From Casp-Chloro-G3 sp002816715 (lineage in GTDB: Bacteria; Chloroflexota; Dehalococcoidia; Lucifugimonadales; UBA3495), in assembly GCA_027623815.1 (NCBI GenBank), contig JAQBUV010000011.1, positions 1 through 45,725 of the forward strand: a stretch of 45,725 nucleotides of DNA, written 5' to 3'. The position numbers were made by a program, and so were the translations under genes. The notes under the pieces are model-generated. The model ran no database searches. It was not told where the DNA came from and was given only the letters and a program-made list of their open reading frames with translations. Below are positions 1 through 8,391 of the stretch, piece after piece. Each line of letters begins with the position of its first letter. The stretch's first letter is position 1.

Positions 1-30
1 TCCGACGCTTAACCTGCCCCTGTCAATAGG

Positions 31-483
31 ATGGATTACCAGAAACAGGAGGGGGTTGAGCAATTACTATTCCTCAATATCTGGCTAAAATGCGGCAGTT
101 ATAAAGCAGATCGCGGGGAACCCAAGGCATGGATTATGAGTGTCGCCCACCATAAGGTGATCGACATCATCCGGTCCAGGCGTCGGAACATTAACCTGAC
201 CGACCCCAAGGACTACGAAACACTGGACCTGCTTCCGTCCGGGCATCGGGCCACCGACGACCTGGCGGTGCTCAACCTGGAGCGGGAGCGAATTATGAAA
301 GCCTTGGCGGCACTGCCCGAGGCACAACGCGAAGTTATCATGTTGGCCTATTTTGAAGGCTACTCTCAATCGGAGATATCCAGCAGACTGAACCAGCCCT
401 TGGGCACGGTAAAGACCCGGGTGCGGTTGGCAATGCAGAAGTTGCGAGTCGAACTAGAAGAAGATGTTACAGAACCGCTCTGA
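31..483 (+). CDS. ECF-type RNA polymerase sigma factor (5' end incomplete or frameshifted)
   Basis: This is a sigma-70 family ECF factor that directs RNA polymerase to a small regulon. The sequence shows the end of region 2 (FLNIW, then a segment like AWIMSVAHHKVID) and a full region 4 (ALPEAQREVIMLAYFEGYSQSEIS, then LGTVKTRVRLAMQKLR helix-turn-helix). The open frame starts at an ATG without a clear ribosome binding site and lacks region 2.1. A stop lies in frame at positions 10-12. The neighbouring frame from position 2 reads PTLNLPLSIGWITRNRRG, which resembles the missing region 2 start, so a frameshift in the G-run near 49-54 is likely and the true start probably lies before the window. 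The gene overlaps the anti-sigma gene by 20 nt, the usual sigma/anti-sigma arrangement. Confidence 0.85.
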   Translation: MDYQKQEGVEQLLFLNIWLKCGSYKADRGEPKAWIMSVAHHKVIDIIRSRRRNINLTDPKDYETLDLLPSGHRATDDLAVLNLERERIMKALAALPEAQREVIMLAYFEGYSQSEISSRLNQPLGTVKTRVRLAMQKLRVELEEDVTEPL

Positions 484-1387
484 AAATAACTCCCATCCTG
501 AGGAGTTGCTAGAAGGTTACGCTCTAGACGCCCTGACCGAGGACGAAGCATCCCTGGTCGAGGCCCACCTGGGCATTTGCGCTCAATGCCAGGGTATTGT
601 GGCGCGTTTGCAGCAAGCTACGGCATTGCTGGGTTTGTCAGTGGCACAGCAAGCGCCGCCAATTCATCTGGGTATGCAGATCCTGGCTTCGTTGCCATCG
701 TCTGAAGTCGATTCACTAATCCTTCAGAGTCCCGCAATCAAGAACTCCCGCAGAATAAACACCAGTGCTTGGGCGCTTCCGCTGGCCGCCGCCATTGTGA
801 TTGGTCTGTTTAGCGTCTCATTAATAATGAATCTCCGTGTCTCTGGTCGGGTTGACCAGCTAACTCAAGATAACTCCACCGTAACCGCCCAATTGGGTCA
901 GACCACCGCCCAGGCCCAACGACTGGCCCAGCAAAACTCCGCCCTAGCGGCACGCTTGGACCAGGCGGAGATCCATGATGCTGAGCTGGTCAGCACAATG
1001 CATCAGATGCAAGTGGCCAGCTTCATGAGTGTATACTCCGATACCCAGCCTTTGATTCTGGAACCTCCCAGTGGATCGGGAAATTCCGAGGGAGTATTGC
1101 TGATAGCGGAACGGGGGAATCGAGCGGTGCTGATGGTCGCCAACATGGAGCAACCCCCGCCTCTTCGGACATACAATCTTTGGCTGGCCAGAAGAGGCAG
1201 CCGTATTCTCATGGGACAGGTTCAGGTGGACGCTTCCGGGTGGGGAACATTGAGCCTGACCCCGCCAGAACCGGTGTTTACCTTTGATTGGGTAAACTTG
1301 ACCGTAGACGAACAGGCGGGCGTCAGCGCCAATCCGGGGGAGATGGTGTTGCGCAGTAAAATTCCGGCTGCCGACTATCCTAGATAG
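464..1387 (+). CDS. RskA-like anti-sigma factor with zinc-finger ZAS domain
   Basis: This is the membrane anti-sigma factor that probably holds the upstream ECF sigma factor inactive. The N-terminal cytoplasmic part (residues about 10-60) has the anti-sigma zinc-binding pattern H35-x3-C39-x2-C42. One membrane segment lies at about residues 103-123 (LPLAAAIVIGLFSVSLIM). It is followed by a Gln/Ala-rich coiled coil at about 130-180 and an extracytoplasmic RskA-type domain at about 180-305 (motifs YNLWLARRG, GWGTLSL). The 20-nt overlap with the sigma gene implies translational coupling. In this family release usually occurs by regulated proteolysis; the signal is not visible here. Confidence 0.85.
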   Translation: MLQNRSENNSHPEELLEGYALDALTEDEASLVEAHLGICAQCQGIVARLQQATALLGLSVAQQAPPIHLGMQILASLPSSEVDSLILQSPAIKNSRRINTSAWALPLAAAIVIGLFSVSLIMNLRVSGRVDQLTQDNSTVTAQLGQTTAQAQRLAQQNSALAARLDQAEIHDAELVSTMHQMQVASFMSVYSDTQPLILEPPSGSGNSEGVLLIAERGNRAVLMVANMEQPPPLRTYNLWLARRGSRILMGQVQVDASGWGTLSLTPPEPVFTFDWVNLTVDEQAGVSANPGEMVLRSKIPAADYPR

Positions 1388-1465
1388 CCGAGCAAGCGGT
1401 CAGGACAATTCCACCAATTCTCTCCCGCTTCCTCCAGTTCTAACTCTTCCGGTACAATCCGCGGG

Positions 1466-1494
1466 TTGGCCCGGCGACGATGGGCTGGTATACT
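1466..1494 (+). promoter_or_regulatory. Predicted sigma-70 promoter of the zinc-ribbon gene
   Basis: A -35 box TTGGCC (1466-1471) and a -10 box TATACT (1489-1494) are separated by 17 bp. Transcription would begin near 1501, about 30 nt before the ATG at 1531. This is pattern recognition only. Confidence 0.45.
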
Positions 1495-1530
1495 AGTGGC
1501 CAGCACAAACCAGCAGGATGGTAATCGTCA

Positions 1531-1686
1531 ATGAGCGCGGTACATCCAGATTCAGGCACCACCCCAACCCGGCCAGCAAATGCCCATGATCCGGTCTGCG
1601 AGGTTTGCGGTGGCCGCACCATAGAGCGACACTGCAAGATTCAGTGCCTCAACTGCGGCTATACCCGAGACTGCTCCGACCCATAA
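1531..1686 (+). CDS. Small Cys-rich zinc-ribbon protein (51 aa)
   Basis: A 51-residue protein with a disordered Pro/Thr-rich start (residues 1-20) and a compact cysteine-rich end. The cysteines lie at C23-x2-C26, C35, C39-x2-C42 and C48, with the C-terminal motif NCGYTRDCSDP. This is a zinc-ribbon pattern, and I recall similar tiny proteins with a CGY-RDCSDP ending from other bacteria, including Chloroflexota. Its function is unknown. It is too short for many gene finders. A good predicted promoter lies directly upstream, but the ribosome binding site (AGGATGG) is weak and rather distant. It stands alone between the anti-sigma gene and the MFS gene. Confidence 0.7.
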   Translation: MSAVHPDSGTTPTRPANAHDPVCEVCGGRTIERHCKIQCLNCGYTRDCSDP

Positions 1687-1850
1687 GCCTCCACATGATT
1701 ATTCTTATCCCTCGGTTCAGGTCTTGTTTCGTTAGAGGCGCAAGGGTTCTCTCGCGGGTGTTCCATTACGCCGACTAACCAACCTATATTCGTTATGCAG
1801 TTTGATTCCCCACGGGCACGCACCAGCCCCAATGCCTAACTGGAGGAATA

Positions 1851-3185
1851 TTGGCCCAAAGACCCGGCGAAGCTGACCAGGAACAAGTCCAGCCTCCGGT
1901 TGACGATTCCTCAGCCAGCCAACCCCAACCCAGGCCCTCAGGGCGTTTCAACACCTTTGAGTCCCTATACTACCGCGACTATCGGTTTTTGTGGGCTGGC
2001 AACTTTCTGATTAACACCGCCGACTGGCTCCAGATTCTCACCGTCGGCTGGCTGATGTTACGGCTCACCGATGGCAATGCGCTCCTGACCGGCACAGTTG
2101 TCGGCATTCGCACCCTACCCGTGCTGATAATAGGCCCCTGGGCTGGCGTCTTGGCCGACCGTATCAATCGCCGGAAATTAATGAGCATCACCCAGATCTG
2201 CCTGGCTGCCGTGGCCGTTGTCTTTGCGATACTGGTTGCCTCGACCGACCTGAACGCCAGACCGTACGCCGGACCGCTGCAAGTCTGGCACCTCTTCGTA
2301 TACGTGGCGGTGACCGGGGCACTCCACTCAATGGTGCGTCCGGTGCGTCAGGCATTGATACCCAATGTAGTTCCCCGCTCATCGCTGCCCAACGCCATGG
2401 CCTTGAACGCCACTACCAGAACCAGCACCCGATTGCTGGGACCGGCTCTGGGCGGAGTGCTCATTGAGGTTCTGGGAGGGTTCAACTGGAATTTCTTTCT
2501 TGAAGCGGGCGCGTACGTGGGCGTGGCCGCCATCATGTTCCCCATGCGCACGCCGTATCAATCTGCATCCACCGCCCTAGCGGCATCGGTGTGGGGCAAC
2601 ATGAAGGAGGGTTTAGCCTATATTTGGAAGACGCGGATAATTCTGCACCTGATGCTCATCAGTCTCTTGCCCAATTTTGTGTTCCAACCGTTGGTGTTCC
2701 TGCTGCCGGTGTTCATTTCTGACGTGTTAAAAGGCAGCGAGGGACTGGGTGGACTATTGCTGTCAATAATGGGCGTTGGCGGGGTGATCGCCACCATGCT
2801 GATCGCCTCCGTGGGGTTCAAACTAGGCAAGGGCCGGAGCATGATAATTGGAATAATAGTGGGTTCGGCGGCCATCTTGGTCATGGCCCAAGTGCCGTGG
2901 CTGCCCTTGACGATGGCCATGTTCCTGCTGTTAGGATTCGCGCAGACTCATTTCAGGGTGGGCAACTCAACCCTGATTCAAACGCTGGTTCCCGACGAAT
3001 TAAGGGGCCGAGTAACCAGCGTTTATCAGTTGGATCATGGGCTTATTCCGCTAGCCGTGTTTGTAATCAGCCTGGTCGTGCAGTTTACCGACGTAGCCCT
3101 GACCCTATCGGTGTTGGCCGGGGGCAGTCTGGTGATCGCGGTGGGATTCATGATCTTTGCTAAGCAGGTACGAACGCTAGACTGA
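1851..3185 (+). CDS. MFS transporter (EntS/MFS_3-type exporter)
   Basis: A 444-residue inner-membrane major facilitator protein of the proton-driven EntS-like drug or siderophore exporter type. A polar N-terminal tail (about 40 residues rich in Pro/Gln/Ser) precedes about 12 hydrophobic segments. The family motif between helices 2 and 3 is seen as GVLADRINRRKLM (about residues 100-112). The segment around residues 155-200 (HSMVRPVRQALIPNVVP, then NAMALNATTR) is typical of MFS_3. The start is TTG with GGAGG four bases upstream (1842-1846); no better ATG is available. Substrate cannot be predicted. It stands alone and faces the minus-strand genes that follow. Confidence 0.85.
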   Translation: MAQRPGEADQEQVQPPVDDSSASQPQPRPSGRFNTFESLYYRDYRFLWAGNFLINTADWLQILTVGWLMLRLTDGNALLTGTVVGIRTLPVLIIGPWAGVLADRINRRKLMSITQICLAAVAVVFAILVASTDLNARPYAGPLQVWHLFVYVAVTGALHSMVRPVRQALIPNVVPRSSLPNAMALNATTRTSTRLLGPALGGVLIEVLGGFNWNFFLEAGAYVGVAAIMFPMRTPYQSASTALAASVWGNMKEGLAYIWKTRIILHLMLISLLPNFVFQPLVFLLPVFISDVLKGSEGLGGLLLSIMGVGGVIATMLIASVGFKLGKGRSMIIGIIVGSAAILVMAQVPWLPLTMAMFLLLGFAQTHFRVGNSTLIQTLVPDELRGRVTSVYQLDHGLIPLAVFVISLVVQFTDVALTLSVLAGGSLVIAVGFMIFAKQVRTLD

Positions 3186-3233
3186 TTATGTCAAATAGCC
3201 TTTTTAGCCCACTCAGTACCAGACCTTCTTGTA

Positions 3234-3650
3234 TTATTCAACTATCATGGCGTTAAGACCGATCTTAGCCAATTCCTCATCCCGCTCCAGCCATCCGCCG
3301 ACACCAATGCCACCCATAATCACTCCGTCTCTGGAGCGCACGACCACCCCGCCAATGCCGGGAGTCAGGTTGGGGTCGCCGTAGTCGCTGACGGTGCGGC
3401 CCCGCTCCTTTAACTGTTCGCCATGCGGGCCGGTGTCCATACCCATCACTGAGGCGGTATAAGCCTTGCGAAAAGCATGACGCCGAGCGTACAGGCGCAC
3501 ATTGTCCATCTGGGCGTAGGCCACCATGTTACCGGCGTCATCAACTATCGAGACAGCGACCGGCATCCCGCCGGGCTTGGTTACATCTTCAATAATCGCC
3601 TTCATGGCAGCTTGTGCCTGCTCAAAGGATATGAATGGTTTCAACGACAT
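3234..3650 (-). CDS. GlcG/HbpS family (DUF336) protein
   Basis: A 138-residue protein of the heme-binding HbpS/GlcG family. The family fold is visible in the segments PVAVSIVDDAGNMVAYAQMD (about 30-49), ARRHAFRKAYTA (about 55-66) and the C-terminal glycine-rich GIGGVVVRSRDG and MGGIGVGGW. Length matches the family, and an AGGGAGG site precedes the ATG. HbpS proteins bind heme or sense redox stress. GlcG-type members often sit beside genes for small organic acid or diol metabolism, so the role here is uncertain. It is the last gene of the minus-strand block and lies 117 nt after the ThyX-like gene. Confidence 0.85.
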   Translation of the reverse strand: MSLKPFISFEQAQAAMKAIIEDVTKPGGMPVAVSIVDDAGNMVAYAQMDNVRLYARRHAFRKAYTASVMGMDTGPHGEQLKERGRTVSDYGDPNLTPGIGGVVVRSRDGVIMGGIGVGGWLERDEELAKIGLNAMIVE

Positions 3651-3767
3651 TAGCTTGCCTCCCTAATGTTTCACCAATCATATAACAGAGGGGCAAGCAG
3701 AGTCGTGGGTAAGAAGTTAATGGCAGCAATTGGACTGGTCTAAAGTGAATGGCCGATGTTCACTTGC

Positions 3768-5225
3768 TCACGCCGTGGGGAATGGCCACCAATCAGGATA
3801 ATCCCGCAGACGCAGATGCCGGAACAGTTGTGGATGTACATCGACAACCAGCTTCATGGCCTCTAGAATCGGCTCCCTGATCGCGAAGTGGGCTAATTTG
3901 GATGTGCGCAGCTTGAACAGATGGTAGCATTCCCGCAGATTCATCTGCACCAAGACCCGGCGGTAGTGGGCGTGAGTCACCAGATATTGGGCCACCAGCG
4001 GAGAAAATTCGGCGATGTTTTGGAACCCCTGCTCCACCAACGCCATTCCGGTCTGGAAGTCATCAGTCAGACCGGCCTCAGCGATTACCCCTGGTGTGCT
4101 GTGACCGTTAACCACTGTCAAAGGCTGGGGGATGTAGGACAGCATCCGGTGACGTTTGAACTCCCGGTATGCACCGTAGTCCATCAGGAACTCGAAGGTG
4201 TAGTTGACCAGTTCAAACTCTCGACCGGGCGCGTCGTGGGGACCAAGACTCTCAGTACAAGCATCAATGATACCCTGCCGCTGGGCAGAGTCCATCGCCG
4301 CCACTTTCTGTCGGACAGTCTCATAGTCCATGCCGGATTGCTGGTACAGCAGGGCCGTCGCCAGCTTTTCCTCAGCTTGGGAATCCCAGGCCAACAAACG
4401 GGCGCTGACTTGGTCGGTTTTGCCGTTACCGGGCAATCCCTCTCTGGGCGACTCTATCTCCGCCGACAACTCCTGCTGTCGCTGGGCGGTTTGCCGCAAA
4501 TAAGGGTTTTCCTCGGCGTACTTGATCAAGGTTGGGGTAATTTCACGACCCTGGTCGCGTATTTCAATGCCGAGGTCACGTTCCTCCGCCAACTCCGAGG
4601 ACAACAGCTTGGAGATTGCATGCTCCAGCATCCTGGCATTGGCGGTGACGCCCACGTTGGTCAGTGTGGCCGCCGGCAGAATTGCCCGGCAGTGGTCGGT
4701 AGCGATGCGACTCAGCCGCATGTTGTAAGCCGACTCACGCTCCTTCTCCAATCGCCGGTCAACCTGCCTGAGATGGGCCATGCATCCGTCAATAATTTGA
4801 TGGTAGCTGCGGAAAAGATGGTCGCAGACTCGGCGGTATTCTTCACCCAACCCCGGTTGAGCGTTTAGCTCGGCGGGGAAGTAGTAACTGCCCTCTGGAA
4901 GTACCTGGTAGCGGGACGACTTCTCAGTGTAGGAGGCCAGGCGGTTGTCTTCCAGAGCGTCGCAGGCCAGCCGGGACACGTTCTCCACGGCCAGATGCAC
5001 CACCGCATGCTCGGCGACCGAGGCATGACCGTAGCCCAATACCCACCGCTCGTGGAAATCTGCGGCCTTCTCCTGACTTACCTGCTCAGCAATCACATCG
5101 AAGGGTTCCGGACGCCGGGAGGTCATCGCGAAAGCGACCGCAATTTGCTCCTCGGACAGTTTGCGGGCGTCCAGAGGGTATACCCGGCGGCGCAGACCCA
5201 CTGACCTGGTGTCGGGAGTTGACAA
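3768..5225 (-). CDS. Tandem-domain ThyX-like protein (FAD-dependent thymidylate synthase family)
   Basis: A 485-residue protein with two ThyX-like halves; ordinary ThyX is about 220-250 residues. The N-terminal half (about 15-240) has YGHASVAEHA (65-74), the NVSRLACDALEDNRLASYTEKSSRYQ region (about 82-107) and RLSRIATDHCRAILP. The C-terminal half (about 335-475) has YREFKRHRMLSYIPQ (353-367) and LRTSKLAHFAIREP (439-452). The classic ThyX RHR-x7-8-S signature survives only in degenerate form, so dTMP synthesis from dUMP using FAD and methylene-tetrahydrofolate is not assured. The start is TTG behind AAGGAG. It lies 41 nt after the TPP enzyme gene, probably in the same transcript. Confidence 0.75.
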   Translation of the reverse strand: MSTPDTRSVGLRRRVYPLDARKLSEEQIAVAFAMTSRRPEPFDVIAEQVSQEKAADFHERWVLGYGHASVAEHAVVHLAVENVSRLACDALEDNRLASYTEKSSRYQVLPEGSYYFPAELNAQPGLGEEYRRVCDHLFRSYHQIIDGCMAHLRQVDRRLEKERESAYNMRLSRIATDHCRAILPAATLTNVGVTANARMLEHAISKLLSSELAEERDLGIEIRDQGREITPTLIKYAEENPYLRQTAQRQQELSAEIESPREGLPGNGKTDQVSARLLAWDSQAEEKLATALLYQQSGMDYETVRQKVAAMDSAQRQGIIDACTESLGPHDAPGREFELVNYTFEFLMDYGAYREFKRHRMLSYIPQPLTVVNGHSTPGVIAEAGLTDDFQTGMALVEQGFQNIAEFSPLVAQYLVTHAHYRRVLVQMNLRECYHLFKLRTSKLAHFAIREPILEAMKLVVDVHPQLFRHLRLRDYPDWWPFPTA

Positions 5226-5266
5226 CCAATTACTCCTTCAGCGTCCTATAATCTACGGAGGGCTGC

Positions 5267-6904
5267 TTAGACGAACGCCCCAAATCCATCAGGCATCGAG
5301 ACTTCAATCAACTGCACCCGGTCAGACGGCACCGCTTTCCCCAGAGCCTTGGTCAACTCATCAACCGTATTAACCCGGGTTCCTTCAATGCCGTAGGAGT
5401 CGGCCAGCTTGATGAAATCGGGATTCACCAGATCGGTGGCCATCAGCCGGTCGCTGAACCGCGCGCGCTGATAGTCCTTGAGCACGCCCCAAGCGTTGTC
5501 GTTGAATACTAGCACAATGGGGCTAATCCCATACTGTACGCAAGTGCCCAATTCCTGGGCATTATATTGAAAGCCGCCGTCGCCGGTAATGCAGACCACC
5601 GGGCTGTTTGGCTTGCCAACCTTGGCTCCCACCGACGCCGGAAAGGCGAACCCAAGCCCGGCCCACCCCCAGGGATACATGAACTGGCGGGGTTGATCTA
5701 TCGATAGACAGCGCGCCGCCCGGCTGGCCGGAACGGTGGCGTCCAGGCTGAAAATGGTGTCTCCGGGAGTCGCCGAACGCATCGCTTCGAAGGTGCGGAG
5801 TTCGTTGCCCCAGGTACTTTTCAACACATCATAGGTCTGCTGTTTTAACGACTCAATCTCCCTACGGTAGTCCTCTCCCTTGCTGACGTCACGATTCCCG
5901 ATGCCCTGCAGCAGTTGAACCACCACTGCCTGAGAATTAGCGACAATGGGGATGGCCGTTTCGTAGTTCTTGCCAATGGATTCTTCATCCAGCAGGACGT
6001 GAATCAGCTTCGGGGGCAGCTTCAAGTCAACCCCAACCGTCGAACGGTAGGGCAGCGTAGAACCCAACACCAGACAAACGTCGCAGGAGCCAACCCAGTC
6101 CTGCACCGGGTTTTCGCCCCAGATGCGCCGACCCAAAGAAGTGCCGAGCGACAACGGGTGGCTTTCGGGAAACGCCCCCTTGGCCCCGTCGGTGGTTACT
6201 ACCGGCGCGCCCAGCCGCTCAGCCAACTGAATAATTTCCTGTGTACCGCCCTGGGACTGGACTTCTTCACCGACCACAATCAAGGGTCGTTTCGCTTGCA
6301 GCAAAGCCTGCAGCGCCTGCTCGACTCGAGCCGGGTCGCCCTGGGGAATCTTCGGCTCCCGAGGCAACAAGACCTCTACCTCGGCCTCCTGCCCCAACAA
6401 ATCGGTGGGAATCTCCAGTGCAATTGGGCGAGGTCGACGTTCCTGGAACCGTTGGAACGCCTCCACCAGATGGTCGGGAATCGACTCCACCTGGTTAATT
6501 CGGGCGTTCCAGTCGGTGACAGCGTTGAACATACCCAATTGGTCCTTGGTCTCGTGGGTAACCAATTTGCCGCTTCCGATGAATTCCTGCTCCACGTTGG
6601 TGGTTATCTGAAGCACTGATGAACTGCAAAAATAAGCCTCCCCCATCGCGCCCACTGAGTCGGCTGCGCCCGGGCCGGTGCTGGTCAGCAGCACACCGGG
6701 CTTGCCAGTGGCCCGGGAATAACCGTCGGCCATATAGCAACAGCCCAACTCTAGCCTGCCGCCAACGAACTTGATGGCATCCTGATTGTCAAATAAGGAA
6801 TCGAACAGGTCCAGAGTATGGATGGATATGATGCCGAACACGGTATCCACATTTTGGACTTTGAGCGATTCTACTATGGCCTGACCGCCGGTCAAACGAG
6901 CCAT
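5267..6904 (-). CDS. TPP-dependent acetolactate-synthase/pyruvate-oxidase-like enzyme
   Basis: A 545-residue three-domain TPP enzyme (pyrimidine-binding, central and pyrophosphate-binding domains). The catalytic glutamate lies in the RLELGCCYMADGYSRATGKPGV region near residue 50, and the TPP/Mg motif is GDGGFQYNAQE ending in NDNAWG (about 435-470). The family acts on 2-oxoacids (acetolactate synthase, pyruvate oxidase, benzoylformate decarboxylase and relatives); substrate unknown. The ATG at 6904 is preferred to a TTG four codons upstream because GGAGG sits just before it. It follows the E2 gene by 43 nt. This placement suggests that it works with, or supplies substrate to, the 2-oxoacid dehydrogenase components upstream. 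Confidence 0.85.
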   Translation of the reverse strand: MARLTGGQAIVESLKVQNVDTVFGIISIHTLDLFDSLFDNQDAIKFVGGRLELGCCYMADGYSRATGKPGVLLTSTGPGAADSVGAMGEAYFCSSSVLQITTNVEQEFIGSGKLVTHETKDQLGMFNAVTDWNARINQVESIPDHLVEAFQRFQERRPRPIALEIPTDLLGQEAEVEVLLPREPKIPQGDPARVEQALQALLQAKRPLIVVGEEVQSQGGTQEIIQLAERLGAPVVTTDGAKGAFPESHPLSLGTSLGRRIWGENPVQDWVGSCDVCLVLGSTLPYRSTVGVDLKLPPKLIHVLLDEESIGKNYETAIPIVANSQAVVVQLLQGIGNRDVSKGEDYRREIESLKQQTYDVLKSTWGNELRTFEAMRSATPGDTIFSLDATVPASRAARCLSIDQPRQFMYPWGWAGLGFAFPASVGAKVGKPNSPVVCITGDGGFQYNAQELGTCVQYGISPIVLVFNDNAWGVLKDYQRARFSDRLMATDLVNPDFIKLADSYGIEGTRVNTVDELTKALGKAVPSDRVQLIEVSMPDGFGAFV

Positions 6905-6947
6905 CGGTACCTCCAACTACTTTGTCTGATTTTAGGGAAACCCCAGC

Positions 6948-8156
6948 CTAGAGTAACAAAGTCACCGGGTTTTCCAGAATGTTCTTAATTTCCACCAGGA
7001 ATCTAGCCGCCTCCGCGCCGTCGGCCACCCGATGGTCGGTGGACAGGGTGGCTTTCATGGTAAGGGCCACCGACAGCTCGCCGTTGCGCACCACCGCCTG
7101 TTCTTTGACGGTGCCTACCGCCAGCACCGCCGCATGGGGCGGGTAAATTATGGCCGCAAAACTTTCCACATCGTACATGCCCAGGTTGCTTACGCTGAAG
7201 GTAGTCTCGCTGTACTCCTCGTTGCGCAGGTGGCCGCTGTTGGCCCGTTCAATCAGGTCTTTGCTGCCAGCGGCAATCTCCCGCAAACTCTTGCCCGCGC
7301 AGTCGCCGATGCCAGGCACCATCAACCCCGCCTCCAGCGCAATGGCGATGCCAATGTTGATGCTGGCATTCATTCGCAGAGATTCACCCTGGAAGGATGC
7401 ATTAAATTTGGGGTGCTTGGCCAGTGCGATGGCCGCCGCCTTGACGATCAGGTCGTTGACGGTAACCCGACTCTCGCTAGGGATGGCTTCGTTGATGTCG
7501 CGGCGCAGGTTCATTGCCTTGGTCATATCAACTTCGGCGGTGACGTAGAAATGGGGGGCATCCCGCTTGCTGTCCGCCGTCACTCGAGCAATCGCCTGAC
7601 GCATCCGGCTGAGTTCGACCAGATGTGACTGAGTATTCGGGTCGGCAGACGAAGCCTGAGCAGTAGGAGGCGCTGCCGAGGGCGTATATTCCAGCACATC
7701 CTTCTCGACGATGCGACCACCCGGGCCGGTGCCGGTTATGTCATCTAGATTAACCCCACGTTCCCGAGCCAGACGCCGGGCGATGGGTGATGCTCGCACC
7801 TCTCCCGGAGTGGCGGCCCTGGCCGAATCCACGATTTGAGAAACACTGGGTGCCGCGCTAACTGCCGCAGATATCGGTCCTGCTTTCGACGCAGGCAGGT
7901 TGTCCGGCACATCCTCACCGGGAGCAGTTATTACCGCGATCAGTTCGCCAACCGGAACGACCACGCCCGCCGCGGCGACTATTTTGCCCAGCACACCATT
8001 GGTATAAGCCTCAAACTCGACGGTAGCCTTGTCGGTCTCGATGTCAGCCAGCACTTCCCCTCTGGCGACAGTTTCCCCTTCTTTTTTGTGCCAGCGGACT
8101 ACGGTGCCTTCGCGCATGTCGTAACCCATTTTAGGCATAACTATGTTGGTTGCCAA
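6948..8156 (-). CDS. 2-oxoacid dehydrogenase complex E2 (dihydrolipoamide acyltransferase)
   Basis: A 402-residue E2 core protein. An N-terminal lipoyl domain (1-78) carries the lipoylated lysine in DIETDKATVEF (K43). A Pro/Ala linker leads to a peripheral subunit-binding domain (about 121-157, SPIARRLARERG to GGRIVEKDV). The C-terminal catalytic domain (about 175-402) ends with the active-site DHRVADG (H375). It transfers acyl groups from lipoate to CoA; the acyl specificity (pyruvate, branched-chain or acetoin type) is not decidable here. The start is TTG with GGGAGG upstream. The E3 gene is upstream on the same strand, but no E1 alpha/beta gene is in the window. Confidence 0.9.
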   Translation of the reverse strand: MATNIVMPKMGYDMREGTVVRWHKKEGETVARGEVLADIETDKATVEFEAYTNGVLGKIVAAAGVVVPVGELIAVITAPGEDVPDNLPASKAGPISAAVSAAPSVSQIVDSARAATPGEVRASPIARRLARERGVNLDDITGTGPGGRIVEKDVLEYTPSAAPPTAQASSADPNTQSHLVELSRMRQAIARVTADSKRDAPHFYVTAEVDMTKAMNLRRDINEAIPSESRVTVNDLIVKAAAIALAKHPKFNASFQGESLRMNASINIGIAIALEAGLMVPGIGDCAGKSLREIAAGSKDLIERANSGHLRNEEYSETTFSVSNLGMYDVESFAAIIYPPHAAVLAVGTVKEQAVVRNGELSVALTMKATLSTDHRVADGAEAARFLVEIKNILENPVTLLL

Positions 8157-8239
8157 AATTGCCTCCCGCTATGACCGTAGGATATGCAACGTCCGGCGTA
8201 GCAAGACTATCCAGACATGCTACCACTAATAATCTATTT

Positions 8240-8385
8240 CAAAACGTGGTTCAACAAGCTCACCACGAGCGCCCACAGATTCACCGCGAGCGGCCACGAA
8301 TTCACCGCTAGGAGCGACAGATTGCATATCTGCTATTCCTGAGCTTGTCTAAGGTGATTACCTGCAATTAGCAGATTTTTGAGGT
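8240..8385. repeat. Degenerate short repeats between the E3 and E2 genes
   Basis: The 235-nt gap holds several degenerate copies of a unit like TTCACCGCGAGCGGCCACG (about 8250-8312), including TTCAACAAGCTCACCACGAGCG. A short inverted pair, ATCTGCTA and TAGCAGAT, lies further right (about 8329-8376). The first unit resembles the loop of the hairpin at 22553-22590. No gene is seen. Confidence 0.5.
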
Positions 8386-8391
8386 CGCCGA

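Noticed and set aside
3921..4868. 315-codon plus-strand frame inside the ThyX-like gene
   Set aside because: Antisense shadow of a recognisable protein; His/Gln-rich composition typical of a shadow frame.
8240..8320. Possible CRISPR array
   Set aside because: The units are degenerate, shorter than CRISPR repeats and have no regular spacers; no cas genes are present.
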